Below are positions 34,795 to 44,486 of a stretch of DNA of 64,000 nucleotides, one piece after another (within the stretch, counting starts at the first letter, position 1; every line of letters begins with the position of its first letter). A model generated the notes under the pieces. That model saw nothing but the letters and a program-made list of their open reading frames with translations, had not been told where the DNA came from and searched no databases. Location: assembly GCF_002879885.1 (NCBI RefSeq), contig NZ_PNYA01000006.1:62001-126000 (forward strand). The letters run 5' to 3'. The DNA is from Trinickia dabaoshanensis. Its GTDB lineage: Bacteria > Pseudomonadota > Gammaproteobacteria > Burkholderiales > Burkholderiaceae. The translations under genes and the position numbers were made by a program.

Positions 34795-35481
34795 ATGTTC
34801 GACCATCTCATTTGCGACTGCGACGGTGTGCTCGTCGACAGTGAAGTGATCGCCGAGCGGGTGCTGCTACGCGCCTTGTCGGCCACCTTCCCCACCATCG
34901 ATTTCGGCGGCGTCGCCCACCTGGCTTTCGGCCAGCGTACGTCGACCTTTCTAGCCGACCTCGAAAAACGATTTCAGATCGTCATTCCCGAAGGCTTTCT
35001 CGCGGGCGTCGAGCGCGATACCGAAGCCGAACTCAGGCTCACCCTCTCTCCCGTGGCGGGCGTGCGCGACGCCCTCGCGCAGGTTCCGCTGCCGGCGGCC
35101 GTCGTCTCCAACAGCCGGCTCACCCGGATCGCCGCATCGCTCTCACGCGTAGGGCTCGCCGACGTTTTCGGGCCGCGCGTGTTCAGCGCCGAGCAAGTCG
35201 CTCGACCGAAGCCGCATCCCGACGTCTATTTGCACGCGGCGCGCGAGTTGGGCGTCGCGCCCGAGCGATGCCTCGTCGTGGAAGATAGCGTGACGGGATT
35301 GTCCGCGGCGCGGGCCGCGGGCATGAAAACGATCGCGTTCGTCGGCGCCAGTCACGTGCCCAAAGGCTATGCGCAAGTGCTGCGCAACCTGGGGGTGACG
35401 CGCATCATCGAACGCATGGAGCAGTTGCCCGCCGTGATCACCGCCGGCATGCGCGGCGAGTTCGGGCAACTGCTTTCCTGA
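34795..35481 (+). CDS. HAD-superfamily phosphatase (beta-phosphoglucomutase-like)
   Basis: A 228-residue HAD hydrolase. Motif I is DCDGVLVDSE (nucleophile and acid/base Asp), motif II is VVSNSR, motif III Lys is in RPKPHPDVY, and motif IV is VVEDSVTGLSAA. These features are those of the YieH/GPH/pgmB type acting on small phosphates. The ATG at 34795 (MFDHLICDCDG) has no ribosome site, and an in-frame GTG lies at 34747. It is convergent with ribB. Substrate unknown. Confidence 0.88.
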   Translation: MFDHLICDCDGVLVDSEVIAERVLLRALSATFPTIDFGGVAHLAFGQRTSTFLADLEKRFQIVIPEGFLAGVERDTEAELRLTLSPVAGVRDALAQVPLPAAVVSNSRLTRIAASLSRVGLADVFGPRVFSAEQVARPKPHPDVYLHAARELGVAPERCLVVEDSVTGLSAARAAGMKTIAFVGASHVPKGYAQVLRNLGVTRIIERMEQLPAVITAGMRGEFGQLLS

Positions 35482-35519
35482 GCGCCGGCGGCGCGGCGGG
35501 TACACCGACGCCGGCTTAC

Positions 35520-36221
35520 TTACGCCTCGCTCGCGCAGCACTCGCGCTCGCGTGCGGCCGCGAGCGCACCCCGGAACGCCACGAGTTCCTCGATCGTCAG
35601 CATCGGCAACGCGTGCTTCGCGGCGAAGCGCTCGACGTCGGCGCCGCGCGTCATCGTGCCGTCCTCGTTCATCAAATCGCAGAGCACGCCCGCCGGCGAC
35701 AGCCCGGCGAGCACGGCCAGATCGACGGTGCCCTCCGTGTGGCCTCGGCGCTCGAGCACGCCGCCCGAGCGGGCGCGCAACGGAAACACATGCCCCGGGC
35801 GCACGATGTCCTCGGGCTTGGCCGCGTCGGCGATGGCCGCCCGGATCGTGGTCACGCGGTCGGCAGCCGACACGCCCGTGCTCACGCCGTGGCGCGCTTC
35901 GATCGAAACGGTGAACGCCGTTCCGTGACGGCTTTCGTTTTGCTCGACCATCGGCGGCAACTCGAGCGCACGGATTTTTTCTTCCGGCAGGCACAGACAG
36001 ACGATGCCGCTGCATTCGCGGATCAAAAGGGCCATCGTCTCGACGCTCAGGCGCTCGGCGGCGACGATCAGATCGGCCTCGTTTTCGCGGTCGTGGTCGT
36101 CTTGCAAAACGACGGCGCGGCCCTCGCGCAACGCGGCGAGCGCGGCGGCGATGCGCGGCGGAACCGGAACGGAATCGAGAAGGGGAAGTTCGGCGATTGC
36201 CGTGGAAAAGGGTAAAGACAT
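35520..36221 (-). CDS. ribB: 3,4-Dihydroxy-2-butanone-4-phosphate synthase
   Basis: A 233-residue enzyme that converts ribulose 5-phosphate to the four-carbon precursor of riboflavin plus formate. The motif [15 protein letters not shown] holds the Mg-binding acids, and residues in [13 protein letters not shown] and PGHVFPL complete the active site. It lacks a GTP cyclohydrolase II domain, so it is RibB, not the RibBA fusion. A full FMN aptamer lies upstream at 36358-36515, and the leader can fold around the GAGGAG ribosome site. FMN feedback is therefore expected. Confidence 0.95.
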   Translation of the reverse strand: MSLPFSTAIAELPLLDSVPVPPRIAAALAALREGRAVVLQDDHDRENEADLIVAAERLSVETMALLIRECSGIVCLCLPEEKIRALELPPMVEQNESRHGTAFTVSIEARHGVSTGVSAADRVTTIRAAIADAAKPEDIVRPGHVFPLRARSGGVLERRGHTEGTVDLAVLAGLSPAGVLCDLMNEDGTMTRGADVERFAAKHALPMLTIEELVAFRGALAAARERECCASEA

Positions 36222-36224
36222 AGA

Positions 36225-36266
36225 TGAAACGCTCCTCGCGAGAGAAAGATAGCGAAAAACGTTTCA
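36225..36266 (-). promoter_or_regulatory. Putative ribosome-site-sequestering hairpin in the ribB leader
   Basis: On the transcript TGAAACG (36266-36260) can pair with CGTTTCA (36231-36225). The ribB ribosome site GAGGAG (36237-36232) lies directly inside the stem. It is a plausible expression platform for the FMN aptamer, acting on translation. Confidence 0.45.
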
Positions 36267-36357
36267 GGGCATCGCAAACGGCACGAACGCCGCCGCTCTC
36301 GACGCGGCAAAGCATGCCGAGCCGAGCGAAGCGGCGAACCGGGCGGTCTGCGCATCT

Positions 36358-36515
36358 TCTTCCATCCGGACTATTACCGTCGGCTCTGGCATCGCACCAG
36401 ATCTGCTGACCCCGCGCGCGAGGCAGCCAAGGCTGCTCTCGTTTGCGGGCGCTCGCGGGCTCGCCGGCACATGGCCGGCATACCGCCGGTGGGGAATTGC
36501 ACCCCGCCCTGAAGA
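36358..36515 (-). promoter_or_regulatory. FMN riboswitch (RFN element)
   Basis: The minus strand carries the highly conserved aptamer. The P1 halves TCTTC (36515-36511) and GAAGA (36362-36358) are present. Between them are AGGGCGGGGTGCAATTCCCC, then ACCGGCGGTATGCCGG, then GAGCCGACGGT and the closing ATAGTCCGGATGG. It lies 137 bp upstream of the ribB start. FMN binding would lower ribB expression. Confidence 0.95.
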
Positions 36516-36527
36516 CGCACTAGATAT

Positions 36528-36552
36528 AAAGGCCGGCCTACAAGCCGGCCCG
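36528..36552 (-). terminator. GC-rich hairpin upstream of the FMN riboswitch
   Basis: GGCCGGC and GCCGGCC pair with a short loop, and on the minus strand TTTATATC follows. It may end transcripts coming from the MFS gene side, or the AT-rich tail may be the -10 region of the ribB promoter. The two readings cannot be separated by eye. Confidence 0.4.
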
Positions 36553-36632
36553 AAGGAGCATACACGAGGGCCGCGCGCGTTGCAGTCAAAGTCCCTCGGG
36601 GCCGCGCGACGTGCGTCGTCGTGCCGCGCCCA

Positions 36633-37817
36633 TCACGACGTCATCCCTTGCGTCCGGGCCGCCGGTATCGGGGTGCGGCGGCGGTCGAGGTGAGCCGCGA
36701 GCACCGTGACGACGAGTGCCGCCACCGTCACCGCAACGGCCACCCAGGGCAGCGCGTCGAGCTTGGCGCCGTGCGTCAACGCCAGGCCGCCTAGCCAAGC
36801 ACCCAAGGCATTGCCGACGTTGAAGGCGCCGATATTGAGCGTCGAAGCCAGATGGGGCGCGTGGCTCGCCTTTTCGACGACGCGCATTTGCAGCGGCGGA
36901 ACCGTGGCGAAAGCCGCGATGCCCCAAACGAACACCGTGATCGCCGCGGCGACGGGCAAGTGGCTGGTCTTCGCGAAGACCGCCATGACGAGCGCCAACG
37001 CGACGAGGATGCCCACTAGCGAAGGCATCAGCGCCCGGTCGGCCATCTTCCCGCCGACCACGTTGCCGACCGTCAAGCCCGCGCCGAACAACACGAGGAT
37101 CAAGGTCACCGCGCGCGGCGAGAACCCGCTGATCTGCTCCAAGATGGGCGCGATATAGGTGAAGACGACGAAAACGCCGCCGAAGCCGAGCACCGTCATG
37201 GCCAACGCGAGCCACACCTGCGGCTCTTTCAATACGCGCACCTCGCTGGCAAGCCCGACCGGGCCCGAGTCATGACGGTTCGGCACGAGCGCGGTAATGC
37301 CGGCGAGCGCGAACACACCGAGGCCGGCGACGATCCAAAACGTCAGACGCCAGCCCCAACCCTGGCCGACGAACGTGCCGAACGGCACGCCGAGCACGTT
37401 CGCGAGCGTGAGCCCCGTGAACATCAGCGCGATCGCGCTGGCTTGTTTTTCGCGCGCGACGAGCGATGCGGCGACGACGGCGCCGATGCCGAAGAACGAG
37501 CCGTGCGCGAAGGAGGTCACGACGCGCGCGATCATGAGCATCCGGTAGTCGCCCGCGACGGCGCACAGCACGTTGCCGACGACGAACACCAGCATCAACG
37601 CCTGCAACGCCGCCTTGCGCGGCAATCGGCTCGTGAGAACGGCAAGCACGGGCGCCCCGGCAGCCACGCCGAGCGCGTAGCCCGAGACGAGCAAACCGGC
37701 CGACGGAATGGAAACGGACAAATCGCGCGCGACATCGGGCAAGAGCCCCATGATGACGAACTCGGTCGTACCGATGGCAAAGGCGCTCAAGGCGAGCGCG
37801 AGAAGGGGGAGTGGCAT
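36633..37817 (-). CDS. MFS transporter, DHA1 (AraJ/arabinose-efflux-like) family
   Basis: A 394-residue 12-helix major facilitator. The ALSAFAIGTTEFVIMGLLPDVARDL start and the loop motif TSRLPRKAAL are typical of DHA1 drug or sugar efflux proteins. It would export small molecules using the proton gradient; the substrate is unknown. It is divergent from a LysR gene across 106 bp, a common arrangement for a transporter and its regulator. The gene ends 81 bp before the riboswitch-side hairpin. Confidence 0.9.
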   Translation of the reverse strand: MPLPLLALALSAFAIGTTEFVIMGLLPDVARDLSVSIPSAGLLVSGYALGVAAGAPVLAVLTSRLPRKAALQALMLVFVVGNVLCAVAGDYRMLMIARVVTSFAHGSFFGIGAVVAASLVAREKQASAIALMFTGLTLANVLGVPFGTFVGQGWGWRLTFWIVAGLGVFALAGITALVPNRHDSGPVGLASEVRVLKEPQVWLALAMTVLGFGGVFVVFTYIAPILEQISGFSPRAVTLILVLFGAGLTVGNVVGGKMADRALMPSLVGILVALALVMAVFAKTSHLPVAAAITVFVWGIAAFATVPPLQMRVVEKASHAPHLASTLNIGAFNVGNALGAWLGGLALTHGAKLDALPWVAVAVTVAALVVTVLAAHLDRRRTPIPAARTQGMTS

Positions 37818-37923
37818 GGCGGCGCTTTAGCGAGAGTAACGTGAGTGCCTATTGTCCGGAGATCGAACTCGCTTGATAATTGCCGCGGTCTTTGAATCAT
37901 TTTCAAACAAAATCGAATAATCG

Positions 37924-38862
37924 ATGGATCGACTCGGCGACATCCGCCTCTTTGTCGAAGCGGCGAGGCTCGGCGGCATCTCGGCGGCCGGCCGCAAACT
38001 CGGACTTACCCCGGCCGCCGCGAGCGCGCGTCTCGCCAAACTCGAGGCGTCGCTCAGCACGCGCCTATTCGAGCGCACGACGCGCCAGCTACGCCTGACC
38101 GACGAGGGACGTCTTTACCTGCGCCACTGCATGCGCGCACTGCAAGCGCTGGACGACGCCGACGCCGAGTTGCAGGCGGGCCGCACCGTCGTGCGGGGGA
38201 AGATTCGGATCTCCACCACGTCGGATTTCGGCCGCGCGATGCTGATAGGCTGGCTCGACGAGTTCAACGCGCGCTATCCGGAGGTGACGTTCGCGCTGAC
38301 GCTCGCCGATTCGGTATCGAATCTGCTGCACGACGAGATCGACCTCGCGATCCGCTTCGGCGCGCCGAGGGAGGATACGTCGCTGATCGCGCGCAAGCTC
38401 GCGACGAACCGGCGCGTGCTCGTCGCGTCGCCCGGCTACGTGGCGCGGCATGGCGAGCCCGACTCGCCCGCCGACCTGGCGCGGTTTCATTGCATCGTCC
38501 TCACGATCGCGTCGGGGCCACTGAACGAATGGCGCTTCGTGCGCGGCGAAGCGACCGAGGATTATGTTGTTCCGCTCGAGACCTCGCGCGAGACGAACGA
38601 CGGCGCCGTCACGCGCACCTGGGCGATCGACGGTCACGGCATCGCCTTGAAGTCGCTATGGGACATCGACGCCGATTTGCGCGCGGGCCGGCTGCGTATC
38701 GTGCTGCCCGAGTGGCGCTACGCGTTCGATACGCCGCTGCACGCGCTATTTCACCGCAATCGTTACCGGCCGCCGCGCGTGCGCGCGCTGCTCGACTTTC
38801 TGATCGAGCGGTTCGAGGCGGTGGAGCGCGATTGGTCGGCCTTGCCGGGGCTTCGCATCTAG
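37924..38862 (+). CDS. LysR-family regulator divergent from the MFS gene
   Basis: A 312-residue LTTR with the HTH in residues 4-62 (GGISAAGRKLGLTPAAASARLAKLE) and a C-terminal effector-binding domain. Its position opposite the MFS gene makes that gene the likely target. The ATG at 37924 directly follows an AT-rich stretch (37878-37922), where an LTTR site would be expected, although I see no clean T-N11-A palindrome. No ribosome site is obvious. Confidence 0.9.
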   Translation: MDRLGDIRLFVEAARLGGISAAGRKLGLTPAAASARLAKLEASLSTRLFERTTRQLRLTDEGRLYLRHCMRALQALDDADAELQAGRTVVRGKIRISTTSDFGRAMLIGWLDEFNARYPEVTFALTLADSVSNLLHDEIDLAIRFGAPREDTSLIARKLATNRRVLVASPGYVARHGEPDSPADLARFHCIVLTIASGPLNEWRFVRGEATEDYVVPLETSRETNDGAVTRTWAIDGHGIALKSLWDIDADLRAGRLRIVLPEWRYAFDTPLHALFHRNRYRPPRVRALLDFLIERFEAVERDWSALPGLRI

Positions 38863-38872
38863 ATTCGCCCGC

Positions 38873-38905
38873 GCATTGGGGGTGCATTGGGGGTGCGATA
38901 GGGGT
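38873..38905. repeat. Three tandem 11-bp repeats upstream of miaB
   Basis: GCATTGGGGGT occurs twice in tandem, followed by a diverged third unit GCGATAGGGGT. The array lies just after the LysR stop and just before the miaB -10 box. Confidence 0.8.
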
Positions 38906-38918
38906 CGGCCCGAACGGC

Positions 38919-38924
38919 TATAAT
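38919..38924 (+). promoter_or_regulatory. -10 box of the miaB promoter
   Basis: A consensus TATAAT in GC-rich DNA (GGCTATAATGTCAGG), 62 bp before the miaB ATG. A convincing -35 at 17 bp is not visible; the repeat array occupies that position. Confidence 0.6.
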
Positions 38925-38986
38925 GTCAGGTCCCACGAATGGCACTACCCGCGCCCCCAGGTCAACCACTGCGAACGGCGAGCTTC

Positions 38987-40351
38987 ATGACCAAGAAAGT
39001 TTATGTAAAAACCTTTGGCTGCCAGATGAACGAGTACGACTCCGACAAGATGGTCGACGTACTCGGTGCCGCCGAAGGACTCGTCAAGACGGATTCCCCC
39101 GAAGACGCTGACGTCATCCTCTTCAATACCTGCTCCGTGCGCGAAAAAGCACAGGAAAAGGTCTTCTCCGATCTCGGCCGCGTACGCGAGCTCAAGGAAG
39201 CGAGACCCGATCTGCTGATCGGCGTCGGCGGCTGCGTCGCGAGCCAGGAAGGCGCCGCGATCGTCGCGCGCGCGCCCTATGTCGATCTCGTCTTCGGCCC
39301 GCAGACGCTGCACCGCCTGCCGCAGATGATCGATGCGCGCCGCGCGAGCGGCCGGTCGCAAGTCGACATCTCGTTTCCGGAAATCGAAAAGTTCGACCAT
39401 CTGCCGCCCGCGCGCGTCGATGGCCCGAGCGCGTTCGTCTCGATCATGGAAGGTTGCAGCAAGTACTGCAGCTACTGCGTGGTGCCCTACACGCGCGGCG
39501 ACGAGGTTTCGCGCCCGCTCGACGACGTCCTCACCGAAATCGCCGGCCTCGCCGATCAAGGCGTGCGCGAAGTCACCCTGCTCGGCCAGAACGTGAACGC
39601 GTATCGCGGCGCTCTGACGGCGGGCGCTAGCGAGATCGCCGATTTCGCGACGCTGATCGAATACGTCGCCGAGATTCCGGGCATCGAACGAATCCGTTAC
39701 ACGACGTCGCATCCGAAGGAATTCACGCAACGGCTGATCGACGTCTACGCGAAAGTCGACAAGCTCGTCTCGCATTTGCATTTGCCCGTCCAGCACGGCT
39801 CCGATCGCATTTTGATGGCGATGAAGCGCGGCTATACGGTGCTCGAATACAAATCGGTGATACGCCGTCTGCGTGCGATTCGCCCGGACCTCTCTCTATC
39901 GACGGACATCATCGTCGGTTTCCCCGGCGAGACGCAAAGCGACTTCGACAAGACGATGGCGCTCGTGCACGAGATGAGCTACGACACGAGCTTCTCGTTC
40001 ATCTACAGCCCCCGCCCCGGCACGCCGGCCGCGAATCTGCCCGACGATACGCCGCGCGAGGTCAAGCTCGAACGCCTGCAACATCTGCAAGCGACGATCG
40101 AGGCCAACGTCGTGCGCATCAGCGAAGCGATGGTCGGCAACGTCGAGCGGATCTTGGTCGAGCGCCCGGCGCGCAAAGACCCGACCGAACTCGCGGGCCG
40201 CACGGCGAACAACCGCGTCGTCAACTTCCCGGCGCCCGTGGCCTCGCACGCCCGGCTGATCGGACAGATGATCGACGTGCGCATTACGCGCGCCTATCCG
40301 CATTCGCTGCGCGGCGAGCTCGTGCTCGTCCCGCAGCCGGAACTCGCTTAA
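38987..40351 (+). CDS. miaB: tRNA-2-methylthio-N6-dimethylallyladenosine synthase
   Basis: A 454-residue radical-SAM methylthiotransferase that modifies i6A37 of tRNAs reading UNN codons. The N-terminal auxiliary-cluster cysteines are in [15 protein letters not shown] and GGCVASQ; the radical-SAM CSKYCSYC follows near residue 160; a TRAM domain ends the protein. The ATG at 38987 ([12 protein letters not shown]) is the family start. It heads miaB-phoH-ybeY, an arrangement known across proteobacteria. Confidence 0.97.
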   Translation: MTKKVYVKTFGCQMNEYDSDKMVDVLGAAEGLVKTDSPEDADVILFNTCSVREKAQEKVFSDLGRVRELKEARPDLLIGVGGCVASQEGAAIVARAPYVDLVFGPQTLHRLPQMIDARRASGRSQVDISFPEIEKFDHLPPARVDGPSAFVSIMEGCSKYCSYCVVPYTRGDEVSRPLDDVLTEIAGLADQGVREVTLLGQNVNAYRGALTAGASEIADFATLIEYVAEIPGIERIRYTTSHPKEFTQRLIDVYAKVDKLVSHLHLPVQHGSDRILMAMKRGYTVLEYKSVIRRLRAIRPDLSLSTDIIVGFPGETQSDFDKTMALVHEMSYDTSFSFIYSPRPGTPAANLPDDTPREVKLERLQHLQATIEANVVRISEAMVGNVERILVERPARKDPTELAGRTANNRVVNFPAPVASHARLIGQMIDVRITRAYPHSLRGELVLVPQPELA

Positions 40352-40367
40352 GGAATCCACCCTCGCC

Positions 40368-41423
40368 TTGAAGACCGCACCGTCCCTGGAATTCACCGCG
40401 CCGCGCGAAGACAACACGCGCCTTGCCAATCTGTGCGGGCCGCTCGACGAAAACTTGCGGCAGATCGAGCAAGCGCTCGACGTCACGTTGCAGCGGCGCG
40501 GCCATCGCATCTCGATCCGCGGACGCGGTGCGAAACTCGCACTCGGCGCACTCGAAACGTTCTATAACCGTGCACGCGAGCCGCTGTCGGTCGACGACAT
40601 TCAACTCGCGCTCGTCGAAGCGCGCCATCCGGCGAACCGCGGGGCGGCGCAAGACGACACCGCATCGGGCCGCTACGACCCCGACCATCCGTTCGACGAA
40701 CCGGCCGGCCTCGACGACGAGGACATCGAAGAGCTCGGTCCGAAGCTCTATACGCGCCGCGCCGATCTGCGCGGACGCACGCCCGCTCAACGCGAATATT
40801 TGAAGCAGATCGTCTCGCACGACGTGACCTTCGGCGTCGGCCCGGCGGGGACCGGCAAGACTTATCTCGCGGTGGCCTGCGCCGTGGATGCGCTCGAGCG
40901 CGACCAGGTCAAGCGCATCGTGCTGACGCGTCCCGCCGTCGAAGCGGGCGAGCGCCTCGGCTTTTTGCCCGGCGATCTCGCGCAAAAGGTCGATCCGTAC
41001 CTGCGTCCGCTTTACGATGCGCTCTACGATCTGCTCGGTTTCGACAAGACCGCGAAGATGTTCGAGCGGCAAATGATCGAAATCGCGCCGCTCGCCTATA
41101 TGCGCGGCCGCACGCTGAACCATGCGTTCATCATCCTCGACGAGGCGCAAAACACCACGCCCGAGCAGATGAAGATGTTCCTTACGCGGATCGGCTTCGG
41201 CTCGAAGGCCGTGGTCACCGGCGATACGACGCAAGTCGATTTGCCGCGCGGCGCCAAGAGCGGCCTGATCGAAGCGCAGCAGGTGCTCGCGAACGTGCGC
41301 GGCATTGCGCTCACGCGCTTCACGAGCGCCGACGTGGTGCGCCATCCGCTCGTGGCCCGGATCGTCGAAGCGTACGATAAGCACACGAAAAAGGACGACG
41401 CCGCGCCGATCGATGGCCGGTGA
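40368..41423 (+). CDS. ybeZ: PhoH-like ATPase (YbeZ)
   Basis: A 351-residue protein with an N-terminal KH-like region and a C-terminal PhoH ATPase domain. Walker A is [13 protein letters not shown], and Walker B is [13 protein letters not shown]. Start is a TTG (40368) 16 bp after miaB, with AAGGAA about 12 bp upstream. YbeZ acts with YbeY in rRNA maturation and ribosome quality control. It overlaps the possible upstream start region of ybeY. Confidence 0.94.
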   Translation: MKTAPSLEFTAPREDNTRLANLCGPLDENLRQIEQALDVTLQRRGHRISIRGRGAKLALGALETFYNRAREPLSVDDIQLALVEARHPANRGAAQDDTASGRYDPDHPFDEPAGLDDEDIEELGPKLYTRRADLRGRTPAQREYLKQIVSHDVTFGVGPAGTGKTYLAVACAVDALERDQVKRIVLTRPAVEAGERLGFLPGDLAQKVDPYLRPLYDALYDLLGFDKTAKMFERQMIEIAPLAYMRGRTLNHAFIILDEAQNTTPEQMKMFLTRIGFGSKAVVTGDTTQVDLPRGAKSGLIEAQQVLANVRGIALTRFTSADVVRHPLVARIVEAYDKHTKKDDAAPIDGR

Positions 41424-41445
41424 CGCGCCAGGACCGAAGCAGCGA

Positions 41446-41928
41446 ATGAACGAGAAAACACCCGCGCCCAAGCTGAAACTGACGTTCCAGTTTCCCGCCG
41501 CCAAAGCGTTTCCCGAACACAAGGCGGCGGTTTCGCGCGCCCTCGTCGCGAGCTGGATCAAGGCGGCGCTGATGGCCGACGGCGAGTTGACCGTGCGCTT
41601 GGTCGATGCAGACGAAGGCCGCGTGCTGAACCGCACCTATCGCGGCAAGGACTACGCCACGAACGTGCTGACGTTCGCCTACGCCGAAAGCGAGGACGAC
41701 CCGGTCAGCGGCGACCTCGTGCTGTGTTGCCCCGTTATCGAACGCGAGGCCGCGGAGCAAGGCAAACCGCTCGTCGCGCACTATGCGCATATGATCGTGC
41801 ACGGCACGCTTCATGCGCAGGGCTACGACCACGAGGACGACGACGAAGCGCAGGAGATGGAAGCGCTCGAGACGCAGATCCTCGCCCGGCTCGGCTTCGC
41901 CGACCCGTATGGGGATCGTTCCCGCTAA
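41446..41928 (+). CDS. ybeY: Endoribonuclease YbeY (rRNA maturation factor)
   Basis: A 160-residue zinc metalloprotein. The metal site [16 protein letters not shown] has the family H-x3-H-x5-H spacing. It is a single-strand RNase needed for 16S rRNA 3'-end processing. The ATG at 41446 ([10 protein letters not shown]) is used; an in-frame ATG at 41413 would overlap the PhoH gene. chaC begins 14 bp after its stop. Confidence 0.95.
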   Translation: MNEKTPAPKLKLTFQFPAAKAFPEHKAAVSRALVASWIKAALMADGELTVRLVDADEGRVLNRTYRGKDYATNVLTFAYAESEDDPVSGDLVLCCPVIEREAAEQGKPLVAHYAHMIVHGTLHAQGYDHEDDDEAQEMEALETQILARLGFADPYGDRSR

Positions 41929-41942
41929 CGTCCGCCTGCACG

Positions 41943-42596
41943 ATGTCCGAAACGACCCAGCCGCCCGCTTCGATCGCTCCCGCCTGCACCGGCTACCCGC
42001 CGGTACTCGGCGAAGCGCGCTTGCTGGACGACGGGGAATTGGCCGAATCGCTCACGCGGACGATGAGCCGCTGGGACGGGGCGAGCGATTTATGGCTGTT
42101 CGGCTATGGGTCGCTGATTTGGAACCCCGGCATGCCGGCGGCGGAAACGGTGCGAGCGCGCGTGCGCGGCTATCACCGCGGGCTGTATTTGTGGTCCCGC
42201 GTGAACCGCGGCACGCCCGAGCAGCCCGGACTCGTCTTGGCGCTCGATCGCGGCGGCTCCTGCACCGGTATGGCATTCCGGCTCGACGGGCAAGGCGCCG
42301 AGCCGCATCTACAGGCGCTGTGGCGGCGCGAGATGCCGATGGGCTCCTACCGGCCCGCCTGGCTGCCGTGCTGGCTGGCCGACGGACGCCGCGTCGAAGC
42401 GCTCGCGTTCGTCATGCGCCGCGACGTGCCCACCTACACCGGCAAGCTATCGGATGAGATGGTCAGAGCGGTGCTCGGCTGCGCCCGAGGCCGCTACGGC
42501 ACGACGCTCGATTACGTCTGCCGCACCGTGGAAGCGTTGCGCGAATGCGGGATGCCCGACCGCGCCCTGGAAGCGCTGCTCAGACGTTGCATTTGA
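41943..42596 (+). CDS. chaC: Glutathione-specific gamma-glutamylcyclotransferase
   Basis: A 217-residue ChaC-family enzyme that splits glutathione to 5-oxoproline and Cys-Gly. The signature LFGYGSLIWNP is at about residues 50-60, and YRPAWLPCWL with VMRRDVPTY follows. The ATG at 41943 lies 14 bp after ybeY, so it may be the last gene of that operon. A compact GC hairpin lies downstream at 42621-42637. Confidence 0.92.
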   Translation: MSETTQPPASIAPACTGYPPVLGEARLLDDGELAESLTRTMSRWDGASDLWLFGYGSLIWNPGMPAAETVRARVRGYHRGLYLWSRVNRGTPEQPGLVLALDRGGSCTGMAFRLDGQGAEPHLQALWRREMPMGSYRPAWLPCWLADGRRVEALAFVMRRDVPTYTGKLSDEMVRAVLGCARGRYGTTLDYVCRTVEALRECGMPDRALEALLRRCI

Positions 42597-42620
42597 CGAC
42601 CACCAACGCCGCGCGCTGAA

Positions 42621-42637
42621 GACGCCCGGCGGGCGTC
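42621..42637. terminator. Hairpin between convergent chaC and DUF4337 genes
   Basis: GACGCCC and GGGCGTC form a perfect 7-bp stem with a GGC loop in the 65-bp gap. It is followed on the plus strand by CCCTCCTTCCTTC, so it could serve as terminator in either direction. Confidence 0.5.
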
Positions 42638-42661
42638 CCCTCCTTCCTTCGACGAATCGAT

Positions 42662-43276
42662 TCAGTACCCGGCAAAAGCCGCCAGGCCGACGATCGCGCC
42701 GAGTCCGGCCGCGCCGAGCGCCGCGCCGAGCAACCAACGCCGGCGCGTGAGCAGCGTGATCGCCGCCAGCGAAATCGCGATTTGCGTGAGCGTCGTCGCT
42801 TGCGCCCAGCGGTGGTGCAGATGCAGTTGCCGCTCGCTCGCGGCGTCGGCTTGCACCACGACTTTCTCGAGCGTTTCGGCCTGGGCTCGAATCTCCGTTT
42901 TCTGTTGCGTGTACTTGGCCACGTCGGCGGTGAATTTGGCACTCGACTTCGGATCGGCCGCCGTCAGCGCGGCGCCCAATTCCGCTAGGTTCTGCTTCTC
43001 GCCCTTGGCCTGGTAGTAGCTCCATTGATTGGCCGCTTCCGTCTTACGGATCGCCGCCTCGTTTTTGTAAAACAGCGCAAGGCCCTCGGTCGAGCCGCCC
43101 TGATACGAGAACACCGCGCCGACCGTCGCGAGGATGGCCGTCATGACGGCGATCCGGCCCGCGAACGGATCGGCCGGCGCGTGGCCGCCCTCTTGATGAT
43201 GGCCATGGCCGTGGTGGTGCCCGGCATGTTCGAGCGCTTCTTCGTGCGGCCCGCGCACTTCAAACTCTTCCGACAT
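42662..43276 (-). CDS. DUF4337 membrane protein
   Basis: A 204-residue protein with a His-rich N-terminus (HHHGHGHHQEGGH at about 20-32), one membrane segment near residues 43-60 and two near the C-terminus (about 163-203). A coiled-coil-like middle (AAIRKTEAANQWSYYQAKGEKQN region) lies between them. This matches the DUF4337 family in order and length. The His tract suggests divalent-metal contact, but no function is known. The ATG at 43276 is chosen over one 15 bp upstream. Confidence 0.75.
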   Translation of the reverse strand: MSEEFEVRGPHEEALEHAGHHHGHGHHQEGGHAPADPFAGRIAVMTAILATVGAVFSYQGGSTEGLALFYKNEAAIRKTEAANQWSYYQAKGEKQNLAELGAALTAADPKSSAKFTADVAKYTQQKTEIRAQAETLEKVVVQADAASERQLHLHHRWAQATTLTQIAISLAAITLLTRRRWLLGAALGAAGLGAIVGLAAFAGY

Positions 43277-43467
43277 ATTTCTTTCGCGCAAAGAAGGTAA
43301 AAACGGTGACAGGGCCGCAACCTACGCGCCTCGCGGCGCCCGGCGCGGCGAACCCGGTACGCCTCGCGCACTGTAGCAGGCCGATCGGCTGTAATGGTCC
43401 TGCTTTTACGTGGTGTATCCTTTACTCTTTCGTTGACCACGCGTCCAGCCGTGCCGGACGCATCGCC

Positions 43468-44361
43468 ATGAACGACGCCTATCCCAGTCGACGCCATACC
43501 GACAAGCCTACCGAAAAACGCTCGCTGCTCGAGCGGCTGACCGATTTCATCTCTCCCGAGCCTGAATCCCGGGGCGAATTGCTCGAAATCCTGCAAGACG
43601 CACACGAACGCAACCTGATCGACGCCGATTCGCTCTCGATGATCGAGGGCGTGTTTCAAGTATCCGAACTCTGCGCACGCGACATCATGGTGCCGCGCGC
43701 CCAGATGGACGCGATCGATATCGAATGCAGCCCCGAGGAATTCATTCCGTTCGTGCTGGAAAAAGCGCACTCGCGCTACCCCGTCTACGAGGGCAATCGC
43801 GACAACATCATCGGCGTGTTGCTCGCGAAGGACCTGCTGCGCTATTACGCGGAAGAATCGTTCGACGTGCGCGGCATGTTGCGCCCGGCCGTCTTCATTC
43901 CCGAAGCGAAGCGGTTGAATGTGTTGCTGCACGACTTCCGCATGAATCGCAATCATATTGCGATCGTCGTCGACGAATACGGCGGCGTGGCCGGCCTCAT
44001 TACGATCGAGGACGTATTGGAGCAGATCGTCGGTGATATCGAGGACGAATACGACTTCGACGAGGAGAGCGGCAACATCATCGCCTCGCCCGACGGACGC
44101 TACCGCGTGCGCGCCTTGACCGAGATCGAGCAGTTCAACGAAACGTTCGGCACGCACTTTTCCGACGAGGAAGTCGATACGATCGGCGGGCTCGTCACGC
44201 ATCACTTCGGACGCGTGCCGCATCGCGGGGAACGCGTGCGCATCGACGATCTCATCTTCGAAATTTTGCGCGGCGACGCGCGCCAGGTGCACGTGCTGCT
44301 CGTGCGGCGGGACCCGCTCGCGGGCCAACGCGAACGCGAAGCGCAGCACATCCAAACTTGA
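43468..44361 (+). CDS. corC: CorC/HlyC family CBS-domain protein
   Basis: A 297-residue cytoplasmic protein. It has two CBS domains (about residues 60-185, with IMVPRAQMDAI and VDEYGGVAGLITIEDVLEQIVGDIEDEYD) and a C-terminal CorC_HlyC FAD-like domain (IGGLVTHHFGRVP). Relatives take part in Mg/Co efflux. The ATG at 43468 starts MNDAYPSRRH. It lies 125 bp before lnt, the usual partner in proteobacteria. Confidence 0.93.
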   Translation: MNDAYPSRRHTDKPTEKRSLLERLTDFISPEPESRGELLEILQDAHERNLIDADSLSMIEGVFQVSELCARDIMVPRAQMDAIDIECSPEEFIPFVLEKAHSRYPVYEGNRDNIIGVLLAKDLLRYYAEESFDVRGMLRPAVFIPEAKRLNVLLHDFRMNRNHIAIVVDEYGGVAGLITIEDVLEQIVGDIEDEYDFDEESGNIIASPDGRYRVRALTEIEQFNETFGTHFSDEEVDTIGGLVTHHFGRVPHRGERVRIDDLIFEILRGDARQVHVLLVRRDPLAGQREREAQHIQT

Positions 44362-44486
44362 CGGACGCGGCGAGCGGGTCGGCTCGCGCAAGGCCACGCT
44401 CGCATGTATCGCGCCGTCCAGGCGGGCGCTGACCTACCGCGGGTCCCGCTCGTCGTTTATCCACGTCTTTCCGAAGCCGCGTATCC

